Assembly (NCBI GenBank): GCA_031554725.1
Contig: JAVBUZ010000067.1
Span: 1 to 44,304 of the forward strand
Length of the DNA: 44,304 nt
Source: JAVBUZ01 sp031554725
Lineage (GTDB): Bacteria > Bacillota > Clostridia > Lachnospirales > Lachnospiraceae
Direction of reading: 5' to 3'
A model generated the notes under the pieces. That model saw only the letters and a program-made list of their open reading frames with translations. It was not told the DNA's origin and searched no databases. Positions 1-7,232 of the stretch are shown here, in pieces. Both the position numbers and the translations under genes were made by a program. Every line of letters begins with the position of its first letter. The stretch's first letter is position 1.

Positions 1-95
1 CCTTGAAGACGACAAGGTAGATAGGAATGAGGTGTAAGCACAGCAATGTGTTCAGCTGACATTTACTAATCGATCGAGGGCTTATCCAAAGGTTG
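1..95 (+). rRNA. 23S ribosomal RNA, 3' end only
   Basis: The opening bases match the conserved 3' end of bacterial 23S rRNA: CTTGAAGACGAC near the start, GTTCAGCTGAC, then ACTAAT and CGAGGGCTT. The gene begins outside the window. The 3' boundary is approximate. A short inverted repeat (TGAAGG/CCTTCA, about 132-159) follows and may be a processing site. Only about 70 bases separate it from the first tRNA, so no 5S gene follows here. Confidence 0.93.
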
Positions 96-167
96 GAAAG
101 AAGTAGGATGAAATATTCAATGTTCGGTTTTGAAGGCACAAACAATAAGATAGACCTTCACAATTTT

Positions 168-239
168 GGCTCCTTGGTCAAGCGGTTAAGACATCGCCCT
201 TTCACGGCGGTAACACGGGTTCGATTCCCGTAGGAGTCA
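168..239 (+). tRNA. tRNA-Glu (anticodon UUC)
   Basis: A full cloverleaf folds: acceptor GGCTCCT pairs with AGGAGTC with one G-U pair, the anticodon loop is CTTTCAC giving UUC, and the T-loop is GTTCGATTC. CCA is not encoded. The gene follows the 23S end and directly abuts tRNA-Asn, so the tRNAs are probably co-transcribed with the rRNA operon. Confidence 0.96.
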
Positions 240-311
240 TCCTCGATAGCTCAATGGTAGAGCACACGGCTGTTAACCGTGGGGTTGTAGGTTCGAGCCC
301 TACTCGGGGAG
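240..311 (+). tRNA. tRNA-Asn (anticodon GUU)
   Basis: The acceptor arms TCCTCGA and TCGGGGA pair, the anticodon stem CACGG/CCGTG closes the loop CTGTTAA (GUU), and the T-arm GTAGG-TTCGAGC-CCTAC is standard. There is no gap after tRNA-Glu. Bases 281-292 of this gene are complementary to 344-355 downstream (see the separate terminator entry). Confidence 0.96.
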
Positions 312-362
312 TTATTAATAACATAAACGGTAGTATGGCTTAGACCTACAACTCCTTTTTTG
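281..362 (+). terminator. Possible terminator using tRNA-Asn as its 5' arm
   Basis: Bases 344-355 (ACCTACAACTCC) pair along 12 bp, with one G-U pair, with bases 281-292 inside tRNA-Asn (GGGGTTGTAGGT). A run of seven T follows at 356-362. Formation would break the T-arm of tRNA-Asn, so this hairpin and a folded tRNA exclude each other. No better local hairpin precedes the T run. That it terminates transcription is inference. Confidence 0.45.
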
Positions 363-380
363 TTATTTTTTATATTATAT

Positions 381-451
381 GGCGCGGTAGCCAAGTGGTA
401 AGGCCCCGGTCTGCAACACCGTCATCACCGGTTCAAATCCGGTCCGCGCCT
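381..451 (+). tRNA. tRNA-Cys (anticodon GCA)
   Basis: The acceptor GGCGCGG pairs with CCGCGCC, the anticodon loop CTGCAAC reads GCA, and the T-arm ACCGG-TTCAAAT-CCGGT is intact. It is the last tRNA of the cluster, 69 bases after tRNA-Asn, and is followed by a rho-independent terminator. CCA is not encoded. Confidence 0.95.
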
Positions 452-458
452 TAAGAGA

Positions 459-492
459 ACCCCGTAATCATTGATTATTGGGTTTTCTTTTT
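459..492 (+). terminator. Terminator of the rRNA/tRNA operon
   Basis: AACCC (459-463) pairs with GGGTT (480-484) and an inner AATCA/TGATT stem extends the hairpin. A T-rich tract with one C follows. It lies just after tRNA-Cys. Its 3' half also holds the -35 element of the next promoter. Confidence 0.75.
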
Positions 493-499
493 GTATAAT
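471..499 (+). promoter_or_regulatory. Promoter for the DUF218 gene
   Basis: TTGATT (471-476), a 17-bp spacer, then TATAAT (494-499). The -35 element sits inside the preceding terminator hairpin, so terminator and promoter share DNA. The start codon at 518 would lie about 12 bases after the expected transcription start, which gives a very short leader. Confidence 0.7.
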
Positions 500-517
500 T
501 GTAAGTATTGAGAGAAA

Positions 518-1300
518 ATGTGCATACATTCAAATGAATGGAAAGGTATGGTTATTAATGTGGCAACAATGTCTATAGTAATAGGAATAATTTTCATGGT
601 TTATTTTTTTATAATCGAATTTTTTACTGGTCATGGAACCAATTTTTATTTTATTTGGTTGATTATGGGGATATTTTTGGTTCTATTTGGCGTTTTAAGC
701 AGAAGAGGCCTTGTAGAATGTCTCCCAAAATGGATTAAGATGGTAACAGGTTTCCTATTTTTGCTGGGTTTGGTTCTTTTTTTGATTGTAGAGGGACTTG
801 TAGTCAGTCACTCCTTTAAAAAAGGAGTAGAAGATTTAGATTATATTATAGTTTTGGGGGCGCAGCTTAAGGAAAATGGTCCAAGTAAGGTGTTGCAGTA
901 TCGATTGGATGAGGCATATCAATATTTGAGTGAGAATGAAAATACAGTGGCTATTGTATCTGGTGGAAAAGGAAGTAATGAGCCGGATACAGAGGCACAG
1001 GGAATGTATGATTACTTAGTAAAAAAAGGTATTGACGCCAATCGCATTTTGAAGGAAGATACATCTATAAATACGAGCCAAAATATAAGCAATAGCAGTA
1101 AGTTTATAGATATTGAAAATGACAAAATAGGAATTATTACAAATAATTTTCATGTATTTAGAGCATTATCGATAGCAAAAACTGCAGGATATGTCCATGT
1201 ATATGGTATTGCAGCACCATCATATTTGTTTATGCAACCCAATAATATGCTACGTGAGTTCTTCGGAATTGTAAAAGATTTTATGGTTGGCAATATTTAG
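518..1300 (+). CDS. DUF218 (YdcF/SanA-like) membrane protein
   Basis: The 260-aa product has three hydrophobic N-terminal segments (about residues 11-33, 43-58 and 73-93) followed by a DUF218 domain (about 107-250). The domain shows the family signatures DYIIVLGAQ, a VSGGKG turn, ED-S-NTSQN and ITNNFHVFRA. DUF218 proteins are membrane-linked; SanA, ElyC and YdcF are tied to envelope functions, but no reaction is established, so none is assigned. The start is uncertain: 518 has only a weak upstream GAGAG, while ATG 548 has GGAAAGG almost touching it. The gene follows the tRNA terminator and is 29 bases before the DUF951 gene, so the two may be co-transcribed. Confidence 0.85.
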   Translation: MCIHSNEWKGMVINVATMSIVIGIIFMVYFFIIEFFTGHGTNFYFIWLIMGIFLVLFGVLSRRGLVECLPKWIKMVTGFLFLLGLVLFLIVEGLVVSHSFKKGVEDLDYIIVLGAQLKENGPSKVLQYRLDEAYQYLSENENTVAIVSGGKGSNEPDTEAQGMYDYLVKKGIDANRILKEDTSINTSQNISNSSKFIDIENDKIGIITNNFHVFRALSIAKTAGYVHVYGIAAPSYLFMQPNNMLREFFGIVKDFMVGNI

Positions 1301-1329
1301 ATACTACGATAAAGAAAGGCATATGGAAT

Positions 1330-1512
1330 ATGGATATAAAGGTTGGAGATATATTAAAACTAAAAAAACAACATCCTTGCGGGAGTAAAGAGTGGGAAGT
1401 TTTACGTATTGGAGCTGATTTCAGATTAAAATGCATGGGATGTGGGCATCAGATTATGATTGCGCGTAAACTTGTTGAAAAAAACGTTAAAGAAATAGTG
1501 AAAAACACTTGA
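1330..1512 (+). CDS. DUF951 family small protein
   Basis: The 60-aa protein matches DUF951: it opens with DIKVGDILKLKKQHPCG, carries a central SKEWEVLRIGADFRLKC stretch, and has a CMGC motif followed by the IMIARKLVEK ending typical of the family. The cysteines could bind a metal, but function is unknown. GAAAGG at about 1313-1318 is the ribosome binding site. The gene lies directly before rpsF, and the -35 element of the rpsF promoter overlaps its stop codon. Confidence 0.88.
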   Translation: MDIKVGDILKLKKQHPCGSKEWEVLRIGADFRLKCMGCGHQIMIARKLVEKNVKEIVKNT

Positions 1513-1537
1513 AATGCTTGTATTTTTGTGGTATCAT
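1509..1537 (+). promoter_or_regulatory. Promoter of rpsF-ssb-rpsR
   Basis: TTGAAA (1509-1514), a 17-bp spacer and TATCAT (1532-1537). It overlaps the DUF951 stop codon and would start transcription near 1544, leaving a leader of about 67 bases before rpsF. Confidence 0.75.
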
Positions 1538-1543
1538 TAATCT

Positions 1544-1610
1544 CCGTGAGATATAAATTCCTTGTTCCTGTAAAGACAGGGGCCAGAGACCATAAGGAGG
1601 TAAAGAAAGC
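1544..1610 (+). promoter_or_regulatory. rpsF leader hairpin covering the ribosome binding site
   Basis: CCTGT (1567-1571) pairs with ACAGG (1576-1580) around an AAAG loop. TTCCTT (1558-1563) can pair with AAGGAG (1594-1599), the core of the rpsF ribosome binding site. The fold would hide the site. Leaders of rpsF operons in many bacteria bind the S6:S18 complex for feedback control. The CCG feature expected for that motif is not clear here, so membership is inference. Confidence 0.45.
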
Positions 1611-1901
1611 ATGAACAAATATGAATTAGCCGTTGTTGTTAGTGCTAAGATCGAAGATGATGAAAGAGCAGCTACTGTTGAAAAATGTAAAGCTCTAATC
1701 GAAAGATTCGGTGGATCAATCACAAACATTGATGAATGGGGTAAGAAAAGATTAGCTTACGAAATTCAGAAAATGAAAGAAGGATTCTACTATTTCATCC
1801 AGTTCGAAGCTGAAGGTACAGTTCCGGCAGAAATTGAAAGCCGTGTTCGTATCATGGACAACGTTATCAGATACTTAGTAGTTAAACAGAACGAGGCATA
1901 A
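1611..1901 (+). CDS. rpsF: Ribosomal protein S6
   Basis: The 96-aa product is a full-length bS6: it begins MNKYELAVVVSAKIEDDER, contains the GKKRLAYEIQKMKEGFYY core and ends in IRYLVVKQNEA. S6 binds 16S rRNA in the small-subunit platform as a dimer with S18. AAGGAGG lies 10 bases before the ATG. It is the first gene of the classic rpsF-ssb-rpsR operon; ssb follows after 49 bases. Confidence 0.98.
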   Translation: MNKYELAVVVSAKIEDDERAATVEKCKALIERFGGSITNIDEWGKKRLAYEIQKMKEGFYYFIQFEAEGTVPAEIESRVRIMDNVIRYLVVKQNEA

Positions 1902-1950
1902 GTATACCAGGTGAAATAGCTATCTGGCTATACAGAAAGTGAGATAGATA

Positions 1951-2394
1951 ATGAACAAAGTTTTTCTTATGGGACGTTTAACAAGAGACCCTGAAGTAAG
2001 ATACTCACAGGGTGAAAATGCAATGGCAATTGCAAGATATACAATCGCAGTAGACCGTAGAGGAAGTCGTAACGGAGACGAAAACACAGCAGATTTTATT
2101 ACCTGCGTTGCTTTCGGACGTTCTGGTGAGTTTGCAGAGAAATATCTACGCAAGGGAACCAAGATGGTTGTTACAGGACGTATTCAAACTGGAAGCTACA
2201 CAAACAAAGATGGTGTAAAGGTTTACACGACTGAAGTTGTTGTAGAAGAACAAGAATTTGCAGAAAGCAAAAACTCTGGTTCAAGTGAAGGTGGTTTTTC
2301 TGGTGGTAACTTCTCCAGACCTGAACCTTCAGGTGCAGGTGATGGATTTATGAATATTCCGGACGGAATTGATGAAGAATTGCCATTTAACTAA
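1951..2394 (+). CDS. ssb: Single-stranded DNA-binding protein
   Basis: The 147-aa protein has an N-terminal OB fold (MNKVFLMGRLTRDPEVRYS, then FITCVAFGRSGEFAEKYLRKG and MVVTGRIQTGSYTNKDG), a Gly/Ser-rich linker at about residues 107-135, and an acidic tail ending DEELPFN. That tail is the usual docking tip for partner proteins, here with one extra residue after Phe. SSB coats single-stranded DNA in replication and repair. It lies between rpsF and rpsR as in most Firmicutes. Confidence 0.98.
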   Translation: MNKVFLMGRLTRDPEVRYSQGENAMAIARYTIAVDRRGSRNGDENTADFITCVAFGRSGEFAEKYLRKGTKMVVTGRIQTGSYTNKDGVKVYTTEVVVEEQEFAESKNSGSSEGGFSGGNFSRPEPSGAGDGFMNIPDGIDEELPFN

Positions 2395-2426
2395 TTGATT
2401 GATTTTTAAAGAATGGAGGCACTGAC

Positions 2427-2690
2427 ATGGCTTACAATAGAGCAGACAAATCCGATTCTCCAATGAGAAGAAAAGGCGGATTACGTAGAAGAAAAAAAGT
2501 TTGTGTATTCTGTGGTAAAGATAATACTATCGAATATAAGGACGTTAATAAGCTAAAAAGATACGTATCTGAAAGAGGAAAAATTCTTCCTAGAAGAATC
2601 ACAGGCAACTGTGCAAAACATCAGAGAGCACTTACTGTTGCAATCAAACGTGCGCGTCACGTATCCTTAATGCCTTACGTAATGGATTAA
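2427..2690 (+). CDS. rpsR: Ribosomal protein S18
   Basis: The 87-aa product is bS18: the basic N-terminus has RRKGGLRRRKKVCVFCGKD, the body has YKDVNKLKRYVSERGKILPRR, and the ITGNCAKHQRALTVAIKRAR core is conserved. The paired cysteines (VCVFC) suggest a Zn-binding form. S18 forms the platform with S6. ATGGAGG sits 10 bases upstream of the ATG, and a terminator follows, closing the operon. Confidence 0.98.
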   Translation: MAYNRADKSDSPMRRKGGLRRRKKVCVFCGKDNTIEYKDVNKLKRYVSERGKILPRRITGNCAKHQRALTVAIKRARHVSLMPYVMD

Positions 2691-2720
2691 TTCCATACAA
2701 GGCTACAAAAACGTATAATG

Positions 2721-2756
2721 AAATCCTCTTTGCATATGAGCAGAGAGGATTTTTTT
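2721..2756 (+). terminator. Terminator after rpsR
   Basis: AAATCCTCT (2721-2729) pairs with AGAGGATTT (2744-2752), followed by a run of T to 2756. It lies 30 bases after the rpsR stop codon and four bases before a 40-bp palindrome. Confidence 0.92.
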
Positions 2757-2759
2757 GTA

Positions 2760-2799
2760 TACCCATAATTTGCGCAATCGATTGCGCAAATTATGGGTA
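2760..2799. promoter_or_regulatory. Perfect 40-bp palindrome, probable operator
   Basis: Bases 2760-2779 are the exact reverse complement of 2780-2799. The centre reads TTGCGCAATCGATTGCGCAA, with a central CG as in LacI-family operators. It is not a normal terminator, because it has no loop and no T run. It lies 54 bp before the -35 of the galactanase promoter, so control of that gene by a sugar-responsive LacI-type regulator is inferred. No such regulator gene is in the window. Confidence 0.6.
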
Positions 2800-2852
2800 G
2801 TAATAGCAAAAGAAGGATATAAAGAAGGGAATAAATTTGGATGGTGAAGCAG

Positions 2853-2882
2853 TTGACCTTTTTAGCCTGTTAGAGATAAAAT
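2853..2882 (+). promoter_or_regulatory. Promoter of the galactanase gene
   Basis: TTGACC (2853-2858), an 18-bp spacer, then TAAAAT (2877-2882), about 50 bases before the start codon. The 40-bp palindrome lies upstream of it. Confidence 0.55.
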
Positions 2883-2931
2883 AGAAGTAAGATGCGATAA
2901 GTGTTAGATTTCGCAAGAATGGAGGATTATT

Positions 2932-4959
2932 ATGAAAAAATTATCAGTTATCCTTATGGTAATATGCATGGTTGGTGGACTCATCGGCTGTGGTAATCAG
3001 AAAGAGGAAGAACAGGAATCAAAGCAAGTGACCCTGTCTACTTTTGCTGGAAAGGAAGCTATGGATTCTTCTCTTTATGTGGACAAAGTGGATGGAATAG
3101 ATGATTCCTTTATTAGGGGTGTAGATATATCTTCTTATATATCTTTAATAGAAAGTGGTGCAACTTTTAAAGACTGGGAAGGAAATATTATCGACGATGC
3201 AGGCTTTTTTAATCTGTTAGGTGATGCAGGAGTTAACTGGATACGTATTCGTGTATGGAATGATCCTACAGACAGCTCGGGCAACAGCTATGGCGGTGGA
3301 CACAATGATTTAGAGACAGCTATAAAGATAGGTAAGCTGGCAACACAGGCAGGGATGCAGGTGCTTGTAGATTATCATTATTCTGATTTTTGGGCTGACC
3401 CAAGTAAGCAAAAGGCACCAAAGGAATGGAGCCATTATACATACGAAGATAAAAAGGCAGCTTTTGCTGAGTTTACAAAAGATAGCCTAATTAAAATGTT
3501 GGACGAAGGTATTAATGTAGGCATGGTTCAGGTAGGAAATGAAACTGTTTCAGGCTTATGTGGAGAAACAAGCTGGGATCGTATGTGTGAGCTAATGAAC
3601 CTTGGATGTGGCGCGGTAAGGGAAGTTGCAGCGGAAAAAGATAAAGAGATTATGATTGCAATCCACTTTACAAACCCAGACTCAAAACAGTTTTTAGATT
3701 ATGCAGCAAACTTGGCACAATATAATGTAGATTATGATGTTTTTGCAAGCTCTTATTATTCTTTCTGGCATGGAACCACAGAAAAGTTAACAAGTCAGTT
3801 GTCTACCATAGCAAAGACATATAATAAGAAGGTAATGGTTGCGGAAACCTCTTATGTATATACCAATGAGGATGGTGATGGATGGCCAAACTCTGTGAGT
3901 GAAGGGGACGACACTATTAGCATAAAATATGATATTTCTATTCAAGGGCAGGCCAATGCTGTAAGAGATGTAATGCAGGCAGTAGCAGATGTTGACGGCG
4001 AAGGCTTGGGGGTATTTTACTGGGAGCCAGCATGGATACCTGTGGAGGTGTATGATTACACAGCAGGAAATGCTAGTAGCGTTTTAGCCTCAAACAAAGA
4101 AAAATGGGAAACCTTTGGTTCCGGTTGGGCTTCTAGCTTTGCTTCAAAGTATGATGCAAATGATGCTGGTAAGTACTTCGGTGGTTCCTCTTGGGATAAT
4201 CAGGCGATGTTTGATTTTTATGGTAATCCGTTAGAATCTTTGAATGTGTACAAATATATTTATACTGGAACAACAGCACCTTTAACAGTAATTGGCGTGG
4301 AAGATGTTTATATGGAAGTGGGTATTGGCGAGAGTCTTCAAATACCAGAAACTGTTCCAGCAACCTTATGTAATGGAAAAACCAAAGAGGTACCAGTTAA
4401 ATGGGATCTAGATGCGATTAAGGCAGCGGAAACAAAAGGTGGCGGAAGCTATCAGATAAAAGGAATCGCAGATGCAGATGGAACAACATATGATTTAATT
4501 GGTAACTTAGAAATATTAAAGATAAATTATGTGAAGAATCCAGGCTTTGAAGATAAAGATTTATCTATGTGGAATTTTAATGGTAAGGCGGCAGATAGAG
4601 AAGCAGATAACAATAAACGCTCAGGTGAGTATAGTCTGAAATTCTGGAGTACAGAGGCTTTTAGCTATACAGTAGAACAGACAATTGAAAACTTATCAGA
4701 AGCAACCTATGAAGCAGGTGTTTTCTTACAGGGCGGCGATGCAGGTGCAAATGCTATATTCCAGTTTTATGTTAAAGTGAATGATGAGACCTATACAGTA
4801 GATACAGGCGTAACAGGATGGCTTAAATGGGCCGAGCCACATATAGATGGTATTGTAGTTCCTGAAGGTGCTACAGTCACTATTGGTGTAAAGGTGGAAA
4901 GCACACCGAAAACATGGGGAGCTTGGGACGATTTTTATTTATTTAAGGTAGAAGAATAA
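2932..4959 (+). CDS. GH53 endo-beta-1,4-galactanase lipoprotein with CBM61
   Basis: The 675-aa protein starts with a lipoprotein signal (LIGC, lipid-anchored Cys at residue 20). A GH53 catalytic domain spans about residues 60-440: RGVDISSY, WIRIRVWNDP, VLVDYHYSDFWADP, the acid/base E204 in QVGNET and the nucleophile E305 in VAETSY. A bacterial Ig-like module (about 447-530) follows. A C-terminal CBM61-like domain starts at N532 (NYVKNPGFED) and runs to the end; CBM61 is known to bind beta-1,4-galactan. The enzyme would cut pectic or arabinogalactan side chains on the outer face of the membrane. It stands alone between two terminators, with its own promoter and ribosome binding site (GGAGG). 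No galactoside transporter or beta-galactosidase is nearby. Confidence 0.95.
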   Translation: MKKLSVILMVICMVGGLIGCGNQKEEEQESKQVTLSTFAGKEAMDSSLYVDKVDGIDDSFIRGVDISSYISLIESGATFKDWEGNIIDDAGFFNLLGDAGVNWIRIRVWNDPTDSSGNSYGGGHNDLETAIKIGKLATQAGMQVLVDYHYSDFWADPSKQKAPKEWSHYTYEDKKAAFAEFTKDSLIKMLDEGINVGMVQVGNETVSGLCGETSWDRMCELMNLGCGAVREVAAEKDKEIMIAIHFTNPDSKQFLDYAANLAQYNVDYDVFASSYYSFWHGTTEKLTSQLSTIAKTYNKKVMVAETSYVYTNEDGDGWPNSVSEGDDTISIKYDISIQGQANAVRDVMQAVADVDGEGLGVFYWEPAWIPVEVYDYTAGNASSVLASNKEKWETFGSGWASSFASKYDANDAGKYFGGSSWDNQAMFDFYGNPLESLNVYKYIYTGTTAPLTVIGVEDVYMEVGIGESLQIPETVPATLCNGKTKEVPVKWDLDAIKAAETKGGGSYQIKGIADADGTTYDLIGNLEILKINYVKNPGFEDKDLSMWNFNGKAADREADNNKRSGEYSLKFWSTEAFSYTVEQTIENLSEATYEAGVFLQGGDAGANAIFQFYVKVNDETYTVDTGVTGWLKWAEPHIDGIVVPEGATVTIGVKVESTPKTWGAWDDFYLFKVEE

Positions 4960-4990
4960 GTTAAGAAAAGCACTGAATAGAAAAAAGATA

Positions 4991-5023
4991 AACGCCCATG
5001 AAACATGAATTCATGGGCGTTTT
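4991..5023 (+). terminator. Terminator after the galactanase gene
   Basis: AACGCCCATGAA (4991-5002) pairs perfectly over 12 bp with TTCATGGGCGTT (5010-5021), loop of 7, followed by a short T run. Confidence 0.9.
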
Positions 5024-5080
5024 CGACGCTAAGAGAGCAGATTCGACAAAAATTATCGTGTGGCATAAGAGAAGATAGTG

Positions 5081-5089
5081 TGATATAAT
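5081..5089 (+). promoter_or_regulatory. Extended -10 promoter before gdpP
   Basis: TGATATAAT (5081-5089) is a consensus -10 with the TGn extension. No good -35 lies 17 bp upstream (TGGCAT). It would start transcription near 5096 and drive gdpP-rplI-dnaB. Confidence 0.6.
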
Positions 5090-5173
5090 ATACCCTGTAG
5101 CTGAAATGCGTAGGGGTTACGTATGAAGATATTAAGGTGACTTTTCAATTAAGTAACAAGGTTAGGGGTTTAG

Positions 5174-7231
5174 ATGAAAAACAGAATTAAACTTAAAGGA
5201 AGAATTAGGACTTATTTACAGTTTGCCATTTATTTGGGTGTCTTATTATTTGTTGTTAATGCATTCTTATTTTTGGTAGATTATCGAGCAGGACTATTAC
5301 TAGGAAGCTTTACTATATTCTATTTTGTTGTAACGTTATCCTTATACTTTTATAACAAGCCTATTATTATGAATGAGCTGATAAGCTTTGCAACACAGTA
5401 TGGACAGATTCAAAAGCGACTCTTAAGAGATTTAGAGATTCCATATGCACTATTGGATGATAGTGGAAAGGTTATCTGGACAAACAATGCATTTGAAGGC
5501 GTGATTCGTCAGCCTAAGGGATATTCTAAGTCGATTACTTCTTTGTTTCCGACCATTACAAGAGATAGAATTCCAGATGAGGGTGGTCTAGAGGAAGCAC
5601 AGTATGAATTGGAATTTGAAGGACGTGAATATGTAGCTAGATTTAAGAAAATCTCATTAAAAGAGATGGGTGAAAATAGTGACATGATTCAAGCAGAAGG
5701 TTACAATGGCTACCTGATTGCGATGTACCTTTTTGATGAAACAGCGTTACATATTGCTTTGCAGGAAGTGGATGATCAAAGTCTTGCAGTAGGAATGATT
5801 TATATAGATAACTACGAAGAAGCCTTGGAAAGTATTGAGGAGGTAAGAAGATCTTTACTTACAGCTCTGATTGATAGAAAGATCAATAAGTATTTCGCAG
5901 CTTTAGATGGAATAGTGAAGAAGCTTGAAAAAGATAAATATTTAGTAGTGCTACGTAAAAAATCAGTTATTCAACTTCAGGAAACAAGATTTGACTTGTT
6001 AGAAGATGTAAAGACTGTAAACATCGGAAATGAAATGGCTGTGACCATTAGTATTGGTGTAGGTCTTGATGGTTTAACCTATGCGCAGAATTATGAGTTT
6101 TCTCGTAATGCGATAGATTTAGCTTTGGGGCGTGGTGGTGATCAGGCAGTTATTAAAACGCCAGAAAGCATTACCTACTATGGTGGAAAAAGCCAGCAGG
6201 TAGAAAAGAATACTAGGGTTAAAGCGAGAGTAAAAGCACACGCGTTAAAGGAAATTATTACGAGCAAGGAAAAGGTTATTATTATGGGTCACCGTTTGGC
6301 GGACGTAGATAGCTTTGGAGCTGCAATTGGTATTTATCGTATAGCTCAGGCGTTAGATAGAAAGGCACACATTGTATTAAATGATGTGAGCACCTCTGTG
6401 CATCCACTAGTAGATTTATTCGTAAATAATCCAGAATATGATACCGATATGATTATTAATAGTCAGCAAGCAATAGAAGCAGCAGGAAATAGCAATAATT
6501 CCGTTTTAGTTATTGTAGACGTTAATAAACCTAATATTACAGAATGTCCTGATTTACTTAGACTGTGTAAGTCTATAGTTGTATTAGATCATCACAGGCA
6601 GGGAGCAGAGACTATTGAAAACGCAACCTTATCCTATATTGAACCATATGCCTCTTCAGCATGCGAAATGGTATCTGAAATTCTCCAGTATACCTATGAC
6701 AATATTAAAATTCGCATTGAGGAAGCGGACTGTATGTACTCAGGTATTATGATTGATACCAATAACTTTATGAGTAAGACAGGCGTAAGAACCTTTGAGG
6801 CGGCAGCGTTTTTAAGAAGAAGTGGTGCAGATGTTACGAGAGTACGTAAGCTATTCCGTGAGGATGCAATAGAGTACAAGGCCAAGGCTGATGCAGTAAG
6901 CCAGGCAGAAATATATAAGCAAGCATTTGCGATATCAGTGTGTACCAGTGAAGATATTCCAAGCCCTACCATAGTAGGAGCCCAGGCAGCCAATGAACTT
7001 CTAAATATAAAAGGGGTAAAGGCAAGCTTTATTCTAACGGAGTATCAGGGTAAGATTTATGTCTCTGCCCGTTCTATTGATGAGGTCAATGTACAAATCA
7101 TTATGGAACGCTTAGGCGGCGGTGGACACATGAGTATAGCGGGATGTCAGATGGAGGGCGTTGGTTTAGCAGAAGCAATTGGCTCCCTAAAGAATACAAT
7201 TGATATTATGCTTGAGGAAGGTGATATATAA
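5174..7231 (+). CDS. gdpP: Cyclic-di-AMP phosphodiesterase GdpP
   Basis: The 685-aa protein has the full GdpP layout. Two membrane helices (about 13-33 and 36-56) are followed by a PAS-like domain (about 70-160), a degenerate GGDEF domain (about 190-320) with no intact GGDEF motif, and a DHH/DHHA1 phosphodiesterase. Metal-binding residues are visible: GH373R, D377 and D379, VDVNKP, DHH at 472-474, and GIMIDTNNF. The C-terminal GGGGHMSIAG motif is DHHA1. The family degrades c-di-AMP to pApA at the inner membrane face, affecting potassium balance and cell-wall stress. The ribosome binding site AGGTTAGGGG precedes ATG 5174. It sits directly before rplI and dnaB, as in Bacillus. Confidence 0.97.
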   Translation: MKNRIKLKGRIRTYLQFAIYLGVLLFVVNAFLFLVDYRAGLLLGSFTIFYFVVTLSLYFYNKPIIMNELISFATQYGQIQKRLLRDLEIPYALLDDSGKVIWTNNAFEGVIRQPKGYSKSITSLFPTITRDRIPDEGGLEEAQYELEFEGREYVARFKKISLKEMGENSDMIQAEGYNGYLIAMYLFDETALHIALQEVDDQSLAVGMIYIDNYEEALESIEEVRRSLLTALIDRKINKYFAALDGIVKKLEKDKYLVVLRKKSVIQLQETRFDLLEDVKTVNIGNEMAVTISIGVGLDGLTYAQNYEFSRNAIDLALGRGGDQAVIKTPESITYYGGKSQQVEKNTRVKARVKAHALKEIITSKEKVIIMGHRLADVDSFGAAIGIYRIAQALDRKAHIVLNDVSTSVHPLVDLFVNNPEYDTDMIINSQQAIEAAGNSNNSVLVIVDVNKPNITECPDLLRLCKSIVVLDHHRQGAETIENATLSYIEPYASSACEMVSEILQYTYDNIKIRIEEADCMYSGIMIDTNNFMSKTGVRTFEAAAFLRRSGADVTRVRKLFREDAIEYKAKADAVSQAEIYKQAFAISVCTSEDIPSPTIVGAQAANELLNIKGVKASFILTEYQGKIYVSARSIDEVNVQIIMERLGGGGHMSIAGCQMEGVGLAEAIGSLKNTIDIMLEEGDI

Positions 7232-7232
7232 C

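Noticed and set aside
1487..1729. Minus-strand frame of 80 codons overlapping rpsF
   Set aside because: It is a shadow of rpsF and its leader, with no translation signals.
5174..7231. GdpP as an active diguanylate cyclase
   Set aside because: The GGDEF domain has no intact GGDEF motif, as is usual for GdpP; the catalytic part is DHH/DHHA1.
7200..7232. An earlier start for ribosomal protein L9
   Set aside because: It would overlap gdpP and add 11 residues not in the family; ATG 7233 has a good ribosome binding site.
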